A DNA stretch of 7,865 nucleotides, from the NCBI GenBank assembly GCA_002435585.1, contig DJDY01000081.1, positions 1 to 7,865 on the forward strand, read 5' to 3'. This document shows, piece by piece, positions 1-7,609 of the stretch. The notes beneath the pieces were generated by a model. The model made no database searches. It had not been told where the DNA came from and saw only the letters and a list, made by a program, of their open reading frames with translations. Numbering within the stretch: the stretch's first letter is position 1; each line of letters opens with the position of its first letter. The position numbers and the translations under genes were made by a program. This DNA comes from Lachnospira sp. UBA5912 (GTDB lineage Bacteria > Bacillota > Clostridia > Lachnospirales > Lachnospiraceae).

Positions 1-2
1 AT

Positions 3-24
3 GGTAGCGGCAGTTGCCACTACT
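3..24. repeat. short imperfect hairpin at the left edge
   Basis: GTAGCGGC (4-11) and GCCACTAC (16-23) form an 8-base stem with one C-A mismatch around an AGTT loop, extended by a G-T pair at 3/24. It is the most GC-rich structure in the left flank. No T-run follows on the + strand, so it is not a + strand terminator. Its left context is cut off by the window. Confidence 0.3.
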
Positions 25-41
25 TATATGAAAAGTCTTAG

Positions 42-140
42 AAATATCCAATTGAAGCTTCTGGCATCGTTGATGCATGTGCATCTGCTTCTCGCATATA
101 TGATGTTGTCCGTCTGTTAAGAATGTGTGTTAAACAGTAA
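42..140 (+). other. possible 3' end of an upstream or decayed reading frame
   Basis: From 42 to the TAA at 138-140 this frame stays open for 32 codons with a protein-like composition, ending in IYDVVRLLRMCVKQ. The same frame is open from the window edge (position 3) to an in-frame TAG at 39-41. It could therefore be the tail of a gene broken by a nonsense mutation, or chance. No ribosome binding site or start codon is visible. A second frame, 1-120, encodes 39 residues and is equally unsupported. I do not recognise either peptide. A weak terminator-like hairpin just downstream (151-174) slightly favours a transcript ending here. Confidence 0.22.
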
Positions 141-150
141 TTTCTGTAAA

Positions 151-174
151 ATCTCCAATTCTGGATATTTTTTT
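151..174 (+). terminator. weak intrinsic terminator candidate
   Basis: TCCA (154-157) pairs with TGGA (162-165) around a 4-base loop. After one mismatch, two more A-T pairs extend the stem, and seven T residues (168-174) follow. The T-run is good but the stem is short and weak, so this is only a candidate for ending a transcript that enters from the left. Confidence 0.3.
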
Positions 175-177
175 CCC

Positions 178-206
178 TTGTATTTCATTTAAATCATAAT
201 TAATAT
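178..206 (+). promoter_or_regulatory. candidate promoter of the GH43 gene
   Basis: TTGTAT (178-183) and TAATAT (201-206) are separated by 17 bases, a sigma-A-like arrangement with 3/6 and 4/6 consensus matches. The whole stretch 190-245 is nearly pure A/T and offers other -10-like hexamers (TATAAA at 204 and 214, TATATA at 225), so the exact start site is uncertain. The gene itself has a clear ribosome binding site, GGAGG at 249-253, six bases before the ATG. Confidence 0.3.
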
Positions 207-211
207 AAACT

Positions 212-233
212 TATATAAAAAGAGTATATAAAA
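212..233 (+). repeat. 9-bp direct repeat in the GH43 leader
   Basis: TATATAAAA occurs at 212-220 and 225-233, a period of 13 bases, between the candidate promoter and the ribosome binding site. It could be a regulator site, but such repeats are common by chance in sequence this AT-rich. Confidence 0.25.
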
Positions 234-259
234 GTGATATAGAATAATGGAGGTATATT

Positions 260-1879
260 ATGCTTTTTAAGAATCCTATTATTCCGGGATATAATCCGGA
301 TCCTAGTATATGCCGTGTGGGAGATGATTTTTATCTTGTTAATTCCACATTTGAATTCTTCCCAGGAGTACCGATATATCATAGCAGGAATCTTGTGAAC
401 TGGGAGTTAAAGGGATACTGCCTTGACAGACGTTCGCAGCTTGAACTTGAAGGCTGCCGCAATTCAGGCGGTATATATGCACCAACAATCCGTTATCATA
501 AGGGGATGTTTTATATGATTACAACCAATGTGACGGATAAGGGGAATTTCGTTGTTCATACAGATAACATTGATGGTGCATGGTCAGACCCGGCATGGAT
601 AGACCAGGGTGGTATTGACCCATCATTGTTCTGGGATGATGATGATAAGTGTTATTACTGTTCAACTGGTATACTTGATGGAGTGCGTGGAATAATTGCA
701 TTTGAGATTGATCCAATGACAGGAAAGATTCTTTCTGATAAGCACCTTATAAGTGAAGGGTGCGGTGGACAGTGTGCAGAGGGACCTCACATATATAAAA
801 AAGATGGTATGTATTATCTTATGATAGCTGAGGGTGGGACAGAATATGCACATCGTGAAACTATACAGAGAGCACATTCAATATGGGGACCATATACTCC
901 TTGTCCACATAATCCTATAATATCGCATAAAGAATATAAGAAGTCAGAAATTCAGGCGACAGGTCATGCTGATCTGATAGAAGATGCCAATGGTAACTGG
1001 TGGCTTGTTTTTCTTGGAATAAGAAGATTTAGTCATGCACTTCTACATAATCTTGGAAGAGAAACATTTCTTGCGCCTGTTACATGGAAAGATGGCTGGC
1101 CAGTTGTTGGATATAATGGAAATGGAACTATAGAGCTTGCGATGGATGCACCACTTCCAGGTCTTGATTATGAGGAAAGCAAAAAGAATATACATATAGA
1201 TAGTAAGAGTGGAAAGCCAATGTTATATTCAGATCATAGTGTACATATAGATTTTTCGGATGATAAGCTTGATAACAGACTGCAGTTTACAAGAAATCCT
1301 GATATGTCACATTATATTTATGATAGTAAGAATAGAAGACTCACACTTAAAGGAACGGATATATCGCTAAATGAGCCAGGAAAATCACCAACAATATTAT
1401 CATTTAAACAGCCGGAATTCACGACAACTTTAAAGGCAGTGGTCAATATAGGAAAATCTAATGCGAAAAGAGCAGGAATAGCTGCATATTATAATAATGA
1501 TTATCATTATGAGATATATGCCGGCTGTGACGAGGCTGGAAAGTATATAGGCTTTTATAAGCATATTCATGATATGGGAGCGGAACTTGCACATATACCT
1601 GTAAGTAAAGAAGAAGAGAATATGAATCTTCTTGTAAAAATAGATACTGACAGGGAAAAATATACATTTTCATATGCATTGTGTGATACAACAGATGTTA
1701 ATGCAAAAGCAGCATACAGACAGATTGGTTCAGGTTTAAATGCTGGACTTAGTACAGAGGGTACAAGGACAATGACATTTACAGGAACACTATTTTCATT
1801 ATTTGCAGAAGCTGGAAATGGTGTGTTTGAAGCTGGAGTACAGCTTGATATTAATCCGGATGAGAATTATCAGCTATAG
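260..1879 (+). CDS. GH43 family glycosidase (beta-xylosidase / alpha-L-arabinofuranosidase type)
   Basis: This 539-residue protein is predicted to remove xylose or arabinose from the non-reducing ends of (arabino)xylan oligosaccharides by inversion. Residues 1 to about 300 form the GH43 five-bladed propeller. The opening NPDPS motif carries the expected base Asp14, GIDPSLF carries the pKa-modulating Asp120, AEGPH carries the acid Glu174, and GHAD carries His236, which in the family lies near the bound ion. Residues about 327-535 (from HIDFSDD) match the C-terminal concanavalin-A-like domain of beta-xylosidases. Length and the GGIYAPTIRYH segment fit the GH43_12/GH43_11 group; I lean to subfamily 12, which is rich in arabinofuranosidases, but substrate cannot be fixed from sequence. 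There is no signal peptide, so it should be cytoplasmic. The ATG at 260 lies six bases after GGAGG and the protein begins directly with the usual N-terminal motif, so the start is secure. It is the first gene of a + strand run with the GH95 and MATE genes. Confidence 0.93.
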   Translation: MLFKNPIIPGYNPDPSICRVGDDFYLVNSTFEFFPGVPIYHSRNLVNWELKGYCLDRRSQLELEGCRNSGGIYAPTIRYHKGMFYMITTNVTDKGNFVVHTDNIDGAWSDPAWIDQGGIDPSLFWDDDDKCYYCSTGILDGVRGIIAFEIDPMTGKILSDKHLISEGCGGQCAEGPHIYKKDGMYYLMIAEGGTEYAHRETIQRAHSIWGPYTPCPHNPIISHKEYKKSEIQATGHADLIEDANGNWWLVFLGIRRFSHALLHNLGRETFLAPVTWKDGWPVVGYNGNGTIELAMDAPLPGLDYEESKKNIHIDSKSGKPMLYSDHSVHIDFSDDKLDNRLQFTRNPDMSHYIYDSKNRRLTLKGTDISLNEPGKSPTILSFKQPEFTTTLKAVVNIGKSNAKRAGIAAYYNNDYHYEIYAGCDEAGKYIGFYKHIHDMGAELAHIPVSKEEENMNLLVKIDTDREKYTFSYALCDTTDVNAKAAYRQIGSGLNAGLSTEGTRTMTFTGTLFSLFAEAGNGVFEAGVQLDINPDENYQL

Positions 1880-1891
1880 AAATTGTGAGGT

Positions 1892-1920
1892 ATATAATAG
1901 TATCTGAATTTACTATATAT
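1892..1920 (+). other. AT-rich hairpin downstream of the GH43 gene
   Basis: ATAGTA (1897-1902) pairs with TACTAT (1911-1916) around an 8-base loop. Skipping one bulged A (1896), four more A-T pairs form, giving a 10-bp stem 12 bases after the GH43 stop. No T-run follows immediately, so it is not a convincing terminator. It could slow polymerase or protect the upstream mRNA end. Confidence 0.3.
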
Positions 1921-1949
1921 CGTATTTAAATGATTTTTAAACTGTGTGG

Positions 1950-1976
1950 GAATTGTATCAGAGTTATGAATTGTAT
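1950..1976 (+). repeat. paired 9-bp direct repeats upstream of the GH95 gene
   Basis: GAATTGTAT occurs at 1950-1958 and again at 1968-1976, exactly 18 bases apart, overlapping the -35 side of the candidate GH95 promoter. The spacing and placement suit a regulator binding in tandem. No regulator gene is in the window, so the assignment is tentative. Confidence 0.35.
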
Positions 1977-1993
1977 TAAAATTTCGTTATAAT
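1964..1993 (+). promoter_or_regulatory. candidate promoter of the GH95-MATE pair
   Basis: A perfect TATAAT (1988-1993) is preceded, 18 bases upstream, by the weak -35 hexamer TTATGA (1964-1969). Transcription would begin near 2000, close to the ribosome binding site AGGAAGG (2005-2011). This would let the GH95 and MATE genes be expressed apart from the GH43 gene; the very short leader is a caution. Confidence 0.4.
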
Positions 1994-2018
1994 TGCGATA
2001 AATCAGGAAGGTATGTGA

Positions 2019-4661
2019 ATGAAAAGAGATATATCATATTCAGAGAATTATACAGAAATTGTTCCATATAGGGAATATGACTTACACGACGTTGCATGGC
2101 ACGAGGGAATGTTTGCAGGAAATGGACACATAGGAGTTATAGAGTCCTGCGCACCATTAAATGATGACCTTATATATCAGAATGTAGAATATGTTATGCC
2201 ATCAGATGAGCCAAGACATGTGCCTGAAGAGGTTACAGGCCAGCTTTATGAGGCAAGGCAGGCTGTCCTTAATATGGACGATACCTGGAATATACATAAC
2301 AGAAAGCGTACTAATATGTACTGTCACCATCCAGGTCATCATTTAAGAATTGAAATGCTTAAGGTTGCGCATAATGATGAAAGAAAAACATTGTTTGATG
2401 ATATCAATGTAACAGATTATGAAAGATACACAGACCTTGAACATGCAGTAATAGTTACGAGATTTAAGGCAGATGGAAGAAGTGTCGAAAGAAAAACATA
2501 TGCACTTGAAGATGAAGATGTTGTGGTGACAGTTATTAATGGCATCAAAGATTTTGGCATAAAGTTTTTTATAGAAGATTTTGAATCTATACATAAGTTT
2601 GGAACGGGAAAAAACAATGTGGCAACATCAGAAAGAAAAATGAAATACTCAAGATTTGTTAAAGATGACATGATAGGCTTTGTTTCTCACTATCCATCTT
2701 TTGCCGGGAGCGAGCTTGCATCTGGAGGCTTTGCCGGAGTAACTAAAGTATATGTTGGTGATGGACGTATCCAGACATTTGACAGAATGAAAAGTGACAT
2801 GGCTTATACATGCATTGATGATGGCGCACCGGTGTTAAAGGTGACAGATACTGACCAGATTGTTCTTATAACATATCTTGACTGGACCTATGAATGTGAA
2901 GAAGTTAAGACAAATGCTGATGTAACTGAATATAGTATTGTAAAAAAATGTATTGATAAAGTGGAAAATGCGTTAGAAAAATACTTATGTGAGGATATAT
3001 TAAAAAGGCATGAAATATCAAGCTCAGAGAAGTATTGTAGGGTTTCTTTGGATTTAGGGCGACATAAAGATCAGATTATCAGTAATGAAGTACTTTTAAA
3101 GAAACAGAAGACCGAGACTGATATAATTCCTGAACTACTGGAACGCATATATAATAACGCAAGATATGGAATGATATCATGTGCTGGATATACAGCACCA
3201 AGACTCAATGGACCAGGAGTTGGTGAATGGAATCTTTCATGGCGTAATGCATATACCATGGATGCTAATGTGAATATCCAGGTTTCAGGAATGAACAGCG
3301 CTAATATGTATGAGGCGGCAACGGGGTATATATGGTTTATAATCCGTCAGTTAAAAGACTGGGAGAATAATGCTTCAATGGTGTATGGAATGAAGGATGC
3401 GGTGCTTACTCCAGTTAATACAGATGGACACAGGGCAATGATGGTAGAGTATGATATTAATTATCCTTTCCAGTACTGGAATGCAGGTGCCAGCTGGATG
3501 ATACTTCCAATAGCAGAATTCCTGGATTGTTACGGAGATGTTAGAATATCAACAAGGGATGATGATATCATAAAAATGTATAGTAAAGATACATTTGACG
3601 TAAGAAAAGATGTGTTAGTACCGCTTGTCAGAAAGACATATAATTTCTGGAAACAGTTATGCAGTGCAGAATATTATACAGATTCTGATGGTAATGCCTG
3701 CTATAAGAAAGGCAAAAAGAGCCTTGAAAAAGATGAAAGATATCTTATTATCCCTTCATTTTCACCTGAAAATAAACCACTTGGATATCACAGTGCTATC
3801 ACTGCTAATGCAGCTATGGATATATCTGCAGCAAGAGATGTTGTAAATATGTATATTGATATTGAAAATGAAATAAAAGAAAATGGATATAAGAATCGTG
3901 TAAAAGAAGCAGAAGATTTTAAGCAGAAGCTTCCAGAGTTCAAGTTTGATGAAAGCGGAGCAATCCGTGAGTGGTCAATGAAAGAATATAAGGAAAACAA
4001 TGCGCACAGGCATATAAGTCATCTGTATTGTGCATGGCCTGCATATCAGACACAACATGATGATAAACTTGCAGATGCATGCCGTCAGGCAATAGTTAAC
4101 AGAAACCGTGAGAATACAGGAAAAGATGATACGGCATCACATGGCTGGATACATAAGGCTTTAGTAGAGGCAAGGCTTAAGAACGCAGATTCTGTATATG
4201 ATATACTTAATCTTCTGGTACATAGTGATATATTCTATACATCTTTATTTACAGATCATAACACTGACAGGTCCAAAGGTGTGGCATGTACAGATACTTT
4301 GTTTGGAATAGTAGGTATTATCAATGAAATGCTTGCATATTCAGATTGCCATACAATAGAATTGCTACCGGCGCTTAGCTCTAAGTTTGCTAAAGGAAAG
4401 GTGTGTGGACTTATGACAAGGGCAGGTGTAAGAATAGATGAGCTTGAGTGGAATGTTAATGAGAAGAATGAAGCTGATAAGTCTGGTCAGGGACTTAAGA
4501 AGTGTACTATCAAACTTGTGATTACTGCGCTAAGGGATACTGAATTCAAGCTTATTCTTAGAAACAAGGCATTTAGCGGATTAATAGAGGAAGATGGATC
4601 TTGCTTTAACCAGAGTATAACAATGAGAGCAGGTGAAGAAAAATGGATTCTAAAAAAATAG
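2019..4661 (+). CDS. GH95 family glycoside hydrolase (alpha-L-fucosidase / alpha-L-galactosidase type)
   Basis: The family releases terminal alpha-L-fucose or alpha-L-galactose by inversion. This 880-residue protein follows the GH95 plan: an N-terminal beta-sandwich (about 1-300, with WHEGMFAGNGHIG near the start), a linker, an (alpha/alpha)6 barrel (about 340-770) and a C-terminal beta domain. The catalytic positions known from Bifidobacterium AfcA have counterparts: the Asn pair N417/N419 in DANVNIQ, the general acid E584 in PSFSPEN, and D759 in TDTLFG, where most members read DGNFG. HRHISHLY (663-670) and LLPAL are further family motifs. Overall similarity is clearly divergent, so fucose versus galactose preference is open. 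There is no signal peptide, so it should be cytoplasmic. The ATG at 2019 is seven bases after AGGAAGG; an ATG six bases upstream is followed at once by TGA and cannot be the start. Its last 19 bases overlap the MATE gene. Confidence 0.87.
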   Translation: MKRDISYSENYTEIVPYREYDLHDVAWHEGMFAGNGHIGVIESCAPLNDDLIYQNVEYVMPSDEPRHVPEEVTGQLYEARQAVLNMDDTWNIHNRKRTNMYCHHPGHHLRIEMLKVAHNDERKTLFDDINVTDYERYTDLEHAVIVTRFKADGRSVERKTYALEDEDVVVTVINGIKDFGIKFFIEDFESIHKFGTGKNNVATSERKMKYSRFVKDDMIGFVSHYPSFAGSELASGGFAGVTKVYVGDGRIQTFDRMKSDMAYTCIDDGAPVLKVTDTDQIVLITYLDWTYECEEVKTNADVTEYSIVKKCIDKVENALEKYLCEDILKRHEISSSEKYCRVSLDLGRHKDQIISNEVLLKKQKTETDIIPELLERIYNNARYGMISCAGYTAPRLNGPGVGEWNLSWRNAYTMDANVNIQVSGMNSANMYEAATGYIWFIIRQLKDWENNASMVYGMKDAVLTPVNTDGHRAMMVEYDINYPFQYWNAGASWMILPIAEFLDCYGDVRISTRDDDIIKMYSKDTFDVRKDVLVPLVRKTYNFWKQLCSAEYYTDSDGNACYKKGKKSLEKDERYLIIPSFSPENKPLGYHSAITANAAMDISAARDVVNMYIDIENEIKENGYKNRVKEAEDFKQKLPEFKFDESGAIREWSMKEYKENNAHRHISHLYCAWPAYQTQHDDKLADACRQAIVNRNRENTGKDDTASHGWIHKALVEARLKNADSVYDILNLLVHSDIFYTSLFTDHNTDRSKGVACTDTLFGIVGIINEMLAYSDCHTIELLPALSSKFAKGKVCGLMTRAGVRIDELEWNVNEKNEADKSGQGLKKCTIKLVITALRDTEFKLILRNKAFSGLIEEDGSCFNQSITMRAGEEKWILKK

Positions 4662-5995
4662 ATATGACAAAAGGATCTATTGTAAGGCTTGTATTTCTTT
4701 TTGCATTACCTATATGTGCTGGAAATATGTTACAAATGCTCTATAATACAGTGGATTCTATTATAATAGGGAATTATTGTGGCTCTACATCACTGGCTGC
4801 TGTTGGAACCAGTTCACAGCCGGTTGAAATGATATTATGTATATTTCTTGGATTAGGAACGGGCATATCAATACTTATTTCACAATATGCTGGAGCGGGG
4901 GATAAAGATAATCTTAAAAAGACTGTGTATACAGCGAATTCATTTATATATATGTGTGCCATACCTCTTACAATAGCAGGATTTTTTATAGGGCCGCTTA
5001 TATTAAAGTTTATGGGAGTTCCACAGGATACATGGAAGCCAGCTGTTACATATATAGATATTATGTTTTTGGGAACACTTGGCAATATAGGATATAATAT
5101 TAATGCAGGAATACTTCGGGGACTTGGAGATAGCAGTTCTTCGCTTATATTTCTTATGATATCATGCGTGGTAAATATAGTATTAGATCTGTTGTTTGTT
5201 GCAGGACTTAAGCTTGATGTCGGAGGTGCCGCTGCAGCTACTTCAATAGCTATGTTTTGTTCGTGGTTTTTTAGTATATGGTATATTAAAAAAAGATACC
5301 CTGAGCTTGATTTCAAGGTGATACCAGGAAAGATTGACCATAATGTCATGAAAGAAATAATAGGAGTTGGCCTGCCATTAGGCTTGAATAATTCGATATA
5401 CTCCATAGGACATATACTCATGCAGGGACTTATTAATGCACAGGGTTCTGTGTTTATGGCAGGGTGTGTAGTCGGAAATAAAGTTAATGGAATCGCCAAT
5501 GTTGCAATAACATCCATGTCAAGTGCAGGTACAACATTTGCAGGACAGAATTATGGAGCAAAAGATTATTCAAGAGTTAAAAAAGGTGGAAAAATAATAC
5601 CATTTATGTCAGGTGTTATAACTTGTGTATCAGGCTTGATTGTTACGTTCCTTTTAAGCACACCAATCGTCCGCATATTTACAAAAGATGCTGCTGTAGT
5701 AGAGGTGGGAGTATTATATATTCATTGTATACTCCCATTCTCATGGATGTACGCAGTCTTCAATGGAATAATATGTTATGCCAATGGATTAGGAGAAGTA
5801 AAGTATCCTACTATTGTTAATATACTTGTCTTATGGGCTGTAAGAATTCCATGTGGTTATTTTATATCGTACTTTATTGATGGCAGATATGTTAATGCCT
5901 GTGTGGCGGTCAGCTTTGCTTTCGGTATGATATGTATGCTGTTCTTTTACAGAACACGTAAGTGGAAAGAGGTGTGCAGTAAAGCAACGCAGTAA
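4643..5995 (+). CDS. MATE family multidrug/metabolite efflux transporter
   Basis: This 450-residue integral membrane protein has about twelve predicted helices in two halves, the usual MATE length and layout. First-half hallmarks are the LPICAGNMLQMLYNTVDSI helix (22-40), SLAAVG (50-55) and LRGLGDSSSS (158-167). The second half repeats the pattern with GQNYGAKDYSRVKKG (301-315) and NGLGEVKYP (381-389). The family exports cationic drugs or metabolites in exchange for Na+ or H+; the substrate cannot be read from the sequence. The ATG at 4643 lies inside the end of the GH95 gene, six bases after AGGTGA (4631-4636). It overlaps that gene by 19 bases in another frame, so translation is probably coupled. 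The stop is one base from the stop of the convergent chemotaxis gene. A MATE protein is an unusual operon partner for cytoplasmic glycosidases. Confidence 0.93.
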   Translation: MDSKKIDMTKGSIVRLVFLFALPICAGNMLQMLYNTVDSIIIGNYCGSTSLAAVGTSSQPVEMILCIFLGLGTGISILISQYAGAGDKDNLKKTVYTANSFIYMCAIPLTIAGFFIGPLILKFMGVPQDTWKPAVTYIDIMFLGTLGNIGYNINAGILRGLGDSSSSLIFLMISCVVNIVLDLLFVAGLKLDVGGAAAATSIAMFCSWFFSIWYIKKRYPELDFKVIPGKIDHNVMKEIIGVGLPLGLNNSIYSIGHILMQGLINAQGSVFMAGCVVGNKVNGIANVAITSMSSAGTTFAGQNYGAKDYSRVKKGGKIIPFMSGVITCVSGLIVTFLLSTPIVRIFTKDAAVVEVGVLYIHCILPFSWMYAVFNGIICYANGLGEVKYPTIVNILVLWAVRIPCGYFISYFIDGRYVNACVAVSFAFGMICMLFFYRTRKWKEVCSKATQ

Positions 5996-5996
5996 T

Positions 5997-7472
5997 TTAC
6001 TTATGTACTGTATCTATCAGCTTGTGCATGCTGTCTGATATGCCCTCAAGTATATGCATATTAGCCTCTTCATTTGCATTAGTTTCTTCAGCATGTGCTG
6101 AAAGCTGCTGTGAAACTGCTGAAATAGTCTGGATTGAATCTATGATGACACGGTTGGCTTCCTTAAGCTCATGAACACTGTCAGAAAGTTTTGTTACATT
6201 GTCACGTACAATATATGTATTGTTCTGAATGTTGTCAAAGCTTCTGGCAGTATTTTCTGTTGAAGTTTTCTCTTCGTTTATACCATCAATCATTTTATAG
6301 ATTACACTGACAACATCTTCGATGGACTGCGCCATGTTCTGAATAAGTTTAGTTATGTTGTCTGTAGCACCAGCTGTCTGTGTTGCCATTTTAGATATTT
6401 CAGAGGCAACAACGGAGAACCCTTTGCCAGCTTCACCAGCTCTGGCAGCTTCGATACTTGCATTAAGAGCAAGCAGTTCTGTCTGAGATGCGATTTCCTC
6501 TATCATAGATATGATTGAGTGCATTTCCTCTATATGGTTGTTTAAGTAAGTTAATTTGTCTGCAACTTCTTTACCATTCTTTACAGAAATATCAACTGTT
6601 TCAACTAACTGGTTTATATCAAGGCTGCTCTGGCTTAGAATATCAAGAGTCTGTGACATACTTGAAGATATTTCGGTTGATGCAGAATCAACAAGTTCGA
6701 CTTTTCTTTGTATAGCATCGGTCTGCTCTAACTGGTTCTGGACAGCGTTAGCAGTGTCAGTTGCACCATTGGCAACCTCACCCATGGTAGCCTGTGTAGC
6801 CTTGGATGCAGTGCTTAACTTTTCAAGCTCTGTGTATATTTCAGATATGCCATTCTGTAATGTGGCAGACATATCAGATATTTCAGTTAAGAGCTTCTCA
6901 CTCTGTTCTTTGGCTTCTGAGATATTATCAACCTTTTGCTGTGCATTGGCCTTGGTTGTTATAGCAAGAATACAAGCATATATACCAGTGAGAAGTACTG
7001 TTATTATCTGTATGGCAGCAACTTCTGAACCAAGATAACCAAAACCACCAGTTTTAGCTCCTAATATAACTGATATGATACTTTCAAGTATAACTCCAAA
7101 GTTAACAAGAAACATAAGTCGGAATTCATTATATAAAGAAACAACAAATATCATAGGGAGTGCAAATGCGAACATTACTATGCTTGATGATGTGAATAAC
7201 ACAAAGGTATAAAATACAGCATAGCCAATTGGAACCAGGTGTTTAATAGCATGGTTTTCGTGATCTTTGTTCCAGAATATGAATTCGGCAATGACAGGTG
7301 CAATTCCTATTATTGCAATAATTATTGCTTCAAGAAGTTTAGACTCTTCACTACGGAATGCCTGTGCAATAATCATAAAATCCATAATAATTACTTCAAT
7401 TAAGTGTGCGTACATAGATACGCGGTTGTTTCGTTCCATTTCAGAATTATTTTTTTTAACTTTGATAGACAT
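5997..7472 (-). CDS. methyl-accepting chemotaxis protein with a six-helix membrane sensor domain
   Basis: This 491-residue receptor signals through CheA/CheW to the flagellar motor. About six hydrophobic helices occupy residues 20-40, 46-67, 78-95, 97-114, 117-138 and 149-172. The loops between them are short, so there is no extracytoplasmic ligand domain, and no HAMP domain is evident. From about 175 to the end runs the long cytoplasmic coiled-coil hairpin. Its tip, about 318-366, has the near-invariant segment [20 protein letters not shown] and [10 protein letters not shown] with Arg344. Ligand sensing must be through the membrane helices or another protein. No CheR-docking pentapeptide is at the C-terminus, which ends IDTVHK. 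The start is supported by AGGAGG (7484-7479) six bases upstream. The gene faces the MATE gene head-on and is transcribed alone within the window. Confidence 0.93.
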   Translation of the reverse strand: MSIKVKKNNSEMERNNRVSMYAHLIEVIIMDFMIIAQAFRSEESKLLEAIIIAIIGIAPVIAEFIFWNKDHENHAIKHLVPIGYAVFYTFVLFTSSSIVMFAFALPMIFVVSLYNEFRLMFLVNFGVILESIISVILGAKTGGFGYLGSEVAAIQIITVLLTGIYACILAITTKANAQQKVDNISEAKEQSEKLLTEISDMSATLQNGISEIYTELEKLSTASKATQATMGEVANGATDTANAVQNQLEQTDAIQRKVELVDSASTEISSSMSQTLDILSQSSLDINQLVETVDISVKNGKEVADKLTYLNNHIEEMHSIISMIEEIASQTELLALNASIEAARAGEAGKGFSVVASEISKMATQTAGATDNITKLIQNMAQSIEDVVSVIYKMIDGINEEKTSTENTARSFDNIQNNTYIVRDNVTKLSDSVHELKEANRVIIDSIQTISAVSQQLSAHAEETNANEEANMHILEGISDSMHKLIDTVHK

Positions 7473-7548
7473 ATTATTCCTCCTGTGTTTTATGTTTAAA
7501 CGCTGTTTACATGTTAATATTATTTAAAAAACTTTTATATATGTCTGG

Positions 7549-7572
7549 CTGCCATCTGGGTATGGTCAGATG
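7549..7572 (-). other. hairpin at the 5' end of the proximal chemotaxis transcript
   Basis: CATCTG and CAGATG (7553-7558 and 7567-7572) are perfect inverted repeats with an 8-base loop. An alternative fold pairs CTGCCAT (7549-7555) with ATGG-T-CAG (7562-7569, one bulged base). Transcription from the proximal promoter would put this structure within a few bases of the mRNA 5' end, a position known to protect mRNAs from decay. No T-run follows closely enough for a terminator. Confidence 0.4.
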
Positions 7573-7609
7573 ATAAAGCTATATAATATAGCACTACTGC
7601 AAATCTGAC
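7565..7609. repeat. inverted repeat enclosing the -10 palindrome
   Basis: GTCAGAT (7565-7571) and ATCTGAC (7603-7609) are perfect 7-base complements. They enclose the 15-bp near-perfect palindrome at 7578-7592 (arms GCTATAT and ATATAGC around one A). As DNA these could be operator half-sites around the proximal promoter. As RNA from the distal promoter they form a nested stem-loop. Confidence 0.4.

Noticed and set aside
1884..1899. GAGGTATATAATAG after the GH43 stop resembling the GH43 translation start (GAGGTATATTATG)
   Set aside because: The similarity covers only a ribosome-binding-site-like motif and low-complexity A/T; there is no start codon or open frame behind it.
4774..5517. Long open frame of 247 codons on the - strand inside the MATE gene
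   Set aside because: It lies wholly opposite a well-supported MATE coding sequence, has no recognisable domain, and its Pro/Ser/Ile-rich composition is what the reverse complement of a membrane protein gene gives.
5940..5956. Hairpin TGTTCT/AGAACA near the end of the MATE gene as terminator of the chemotaxis gene
   Set aside because: The 6-bp stem is real, but no T-run follows it on the - strand and it lies in coding sequence.
6087..6102. Inverted repeat TTCAGCA/TGCTGAA as terminator of the MATE gene
   Set aside because: It encodes a conserved stretch of the receptor (QLSAHAEE), its loop would be only two bases, and no T-run follows.
6556..7038. Open frame of 160 codons on the + strand opposite the chemotaxis gene
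   Set aside because: It is the mirror of the alanine- and serine-rich coiled-coil coding region, shows no family motifs, and has no ribosome binding site that would mark it as real.
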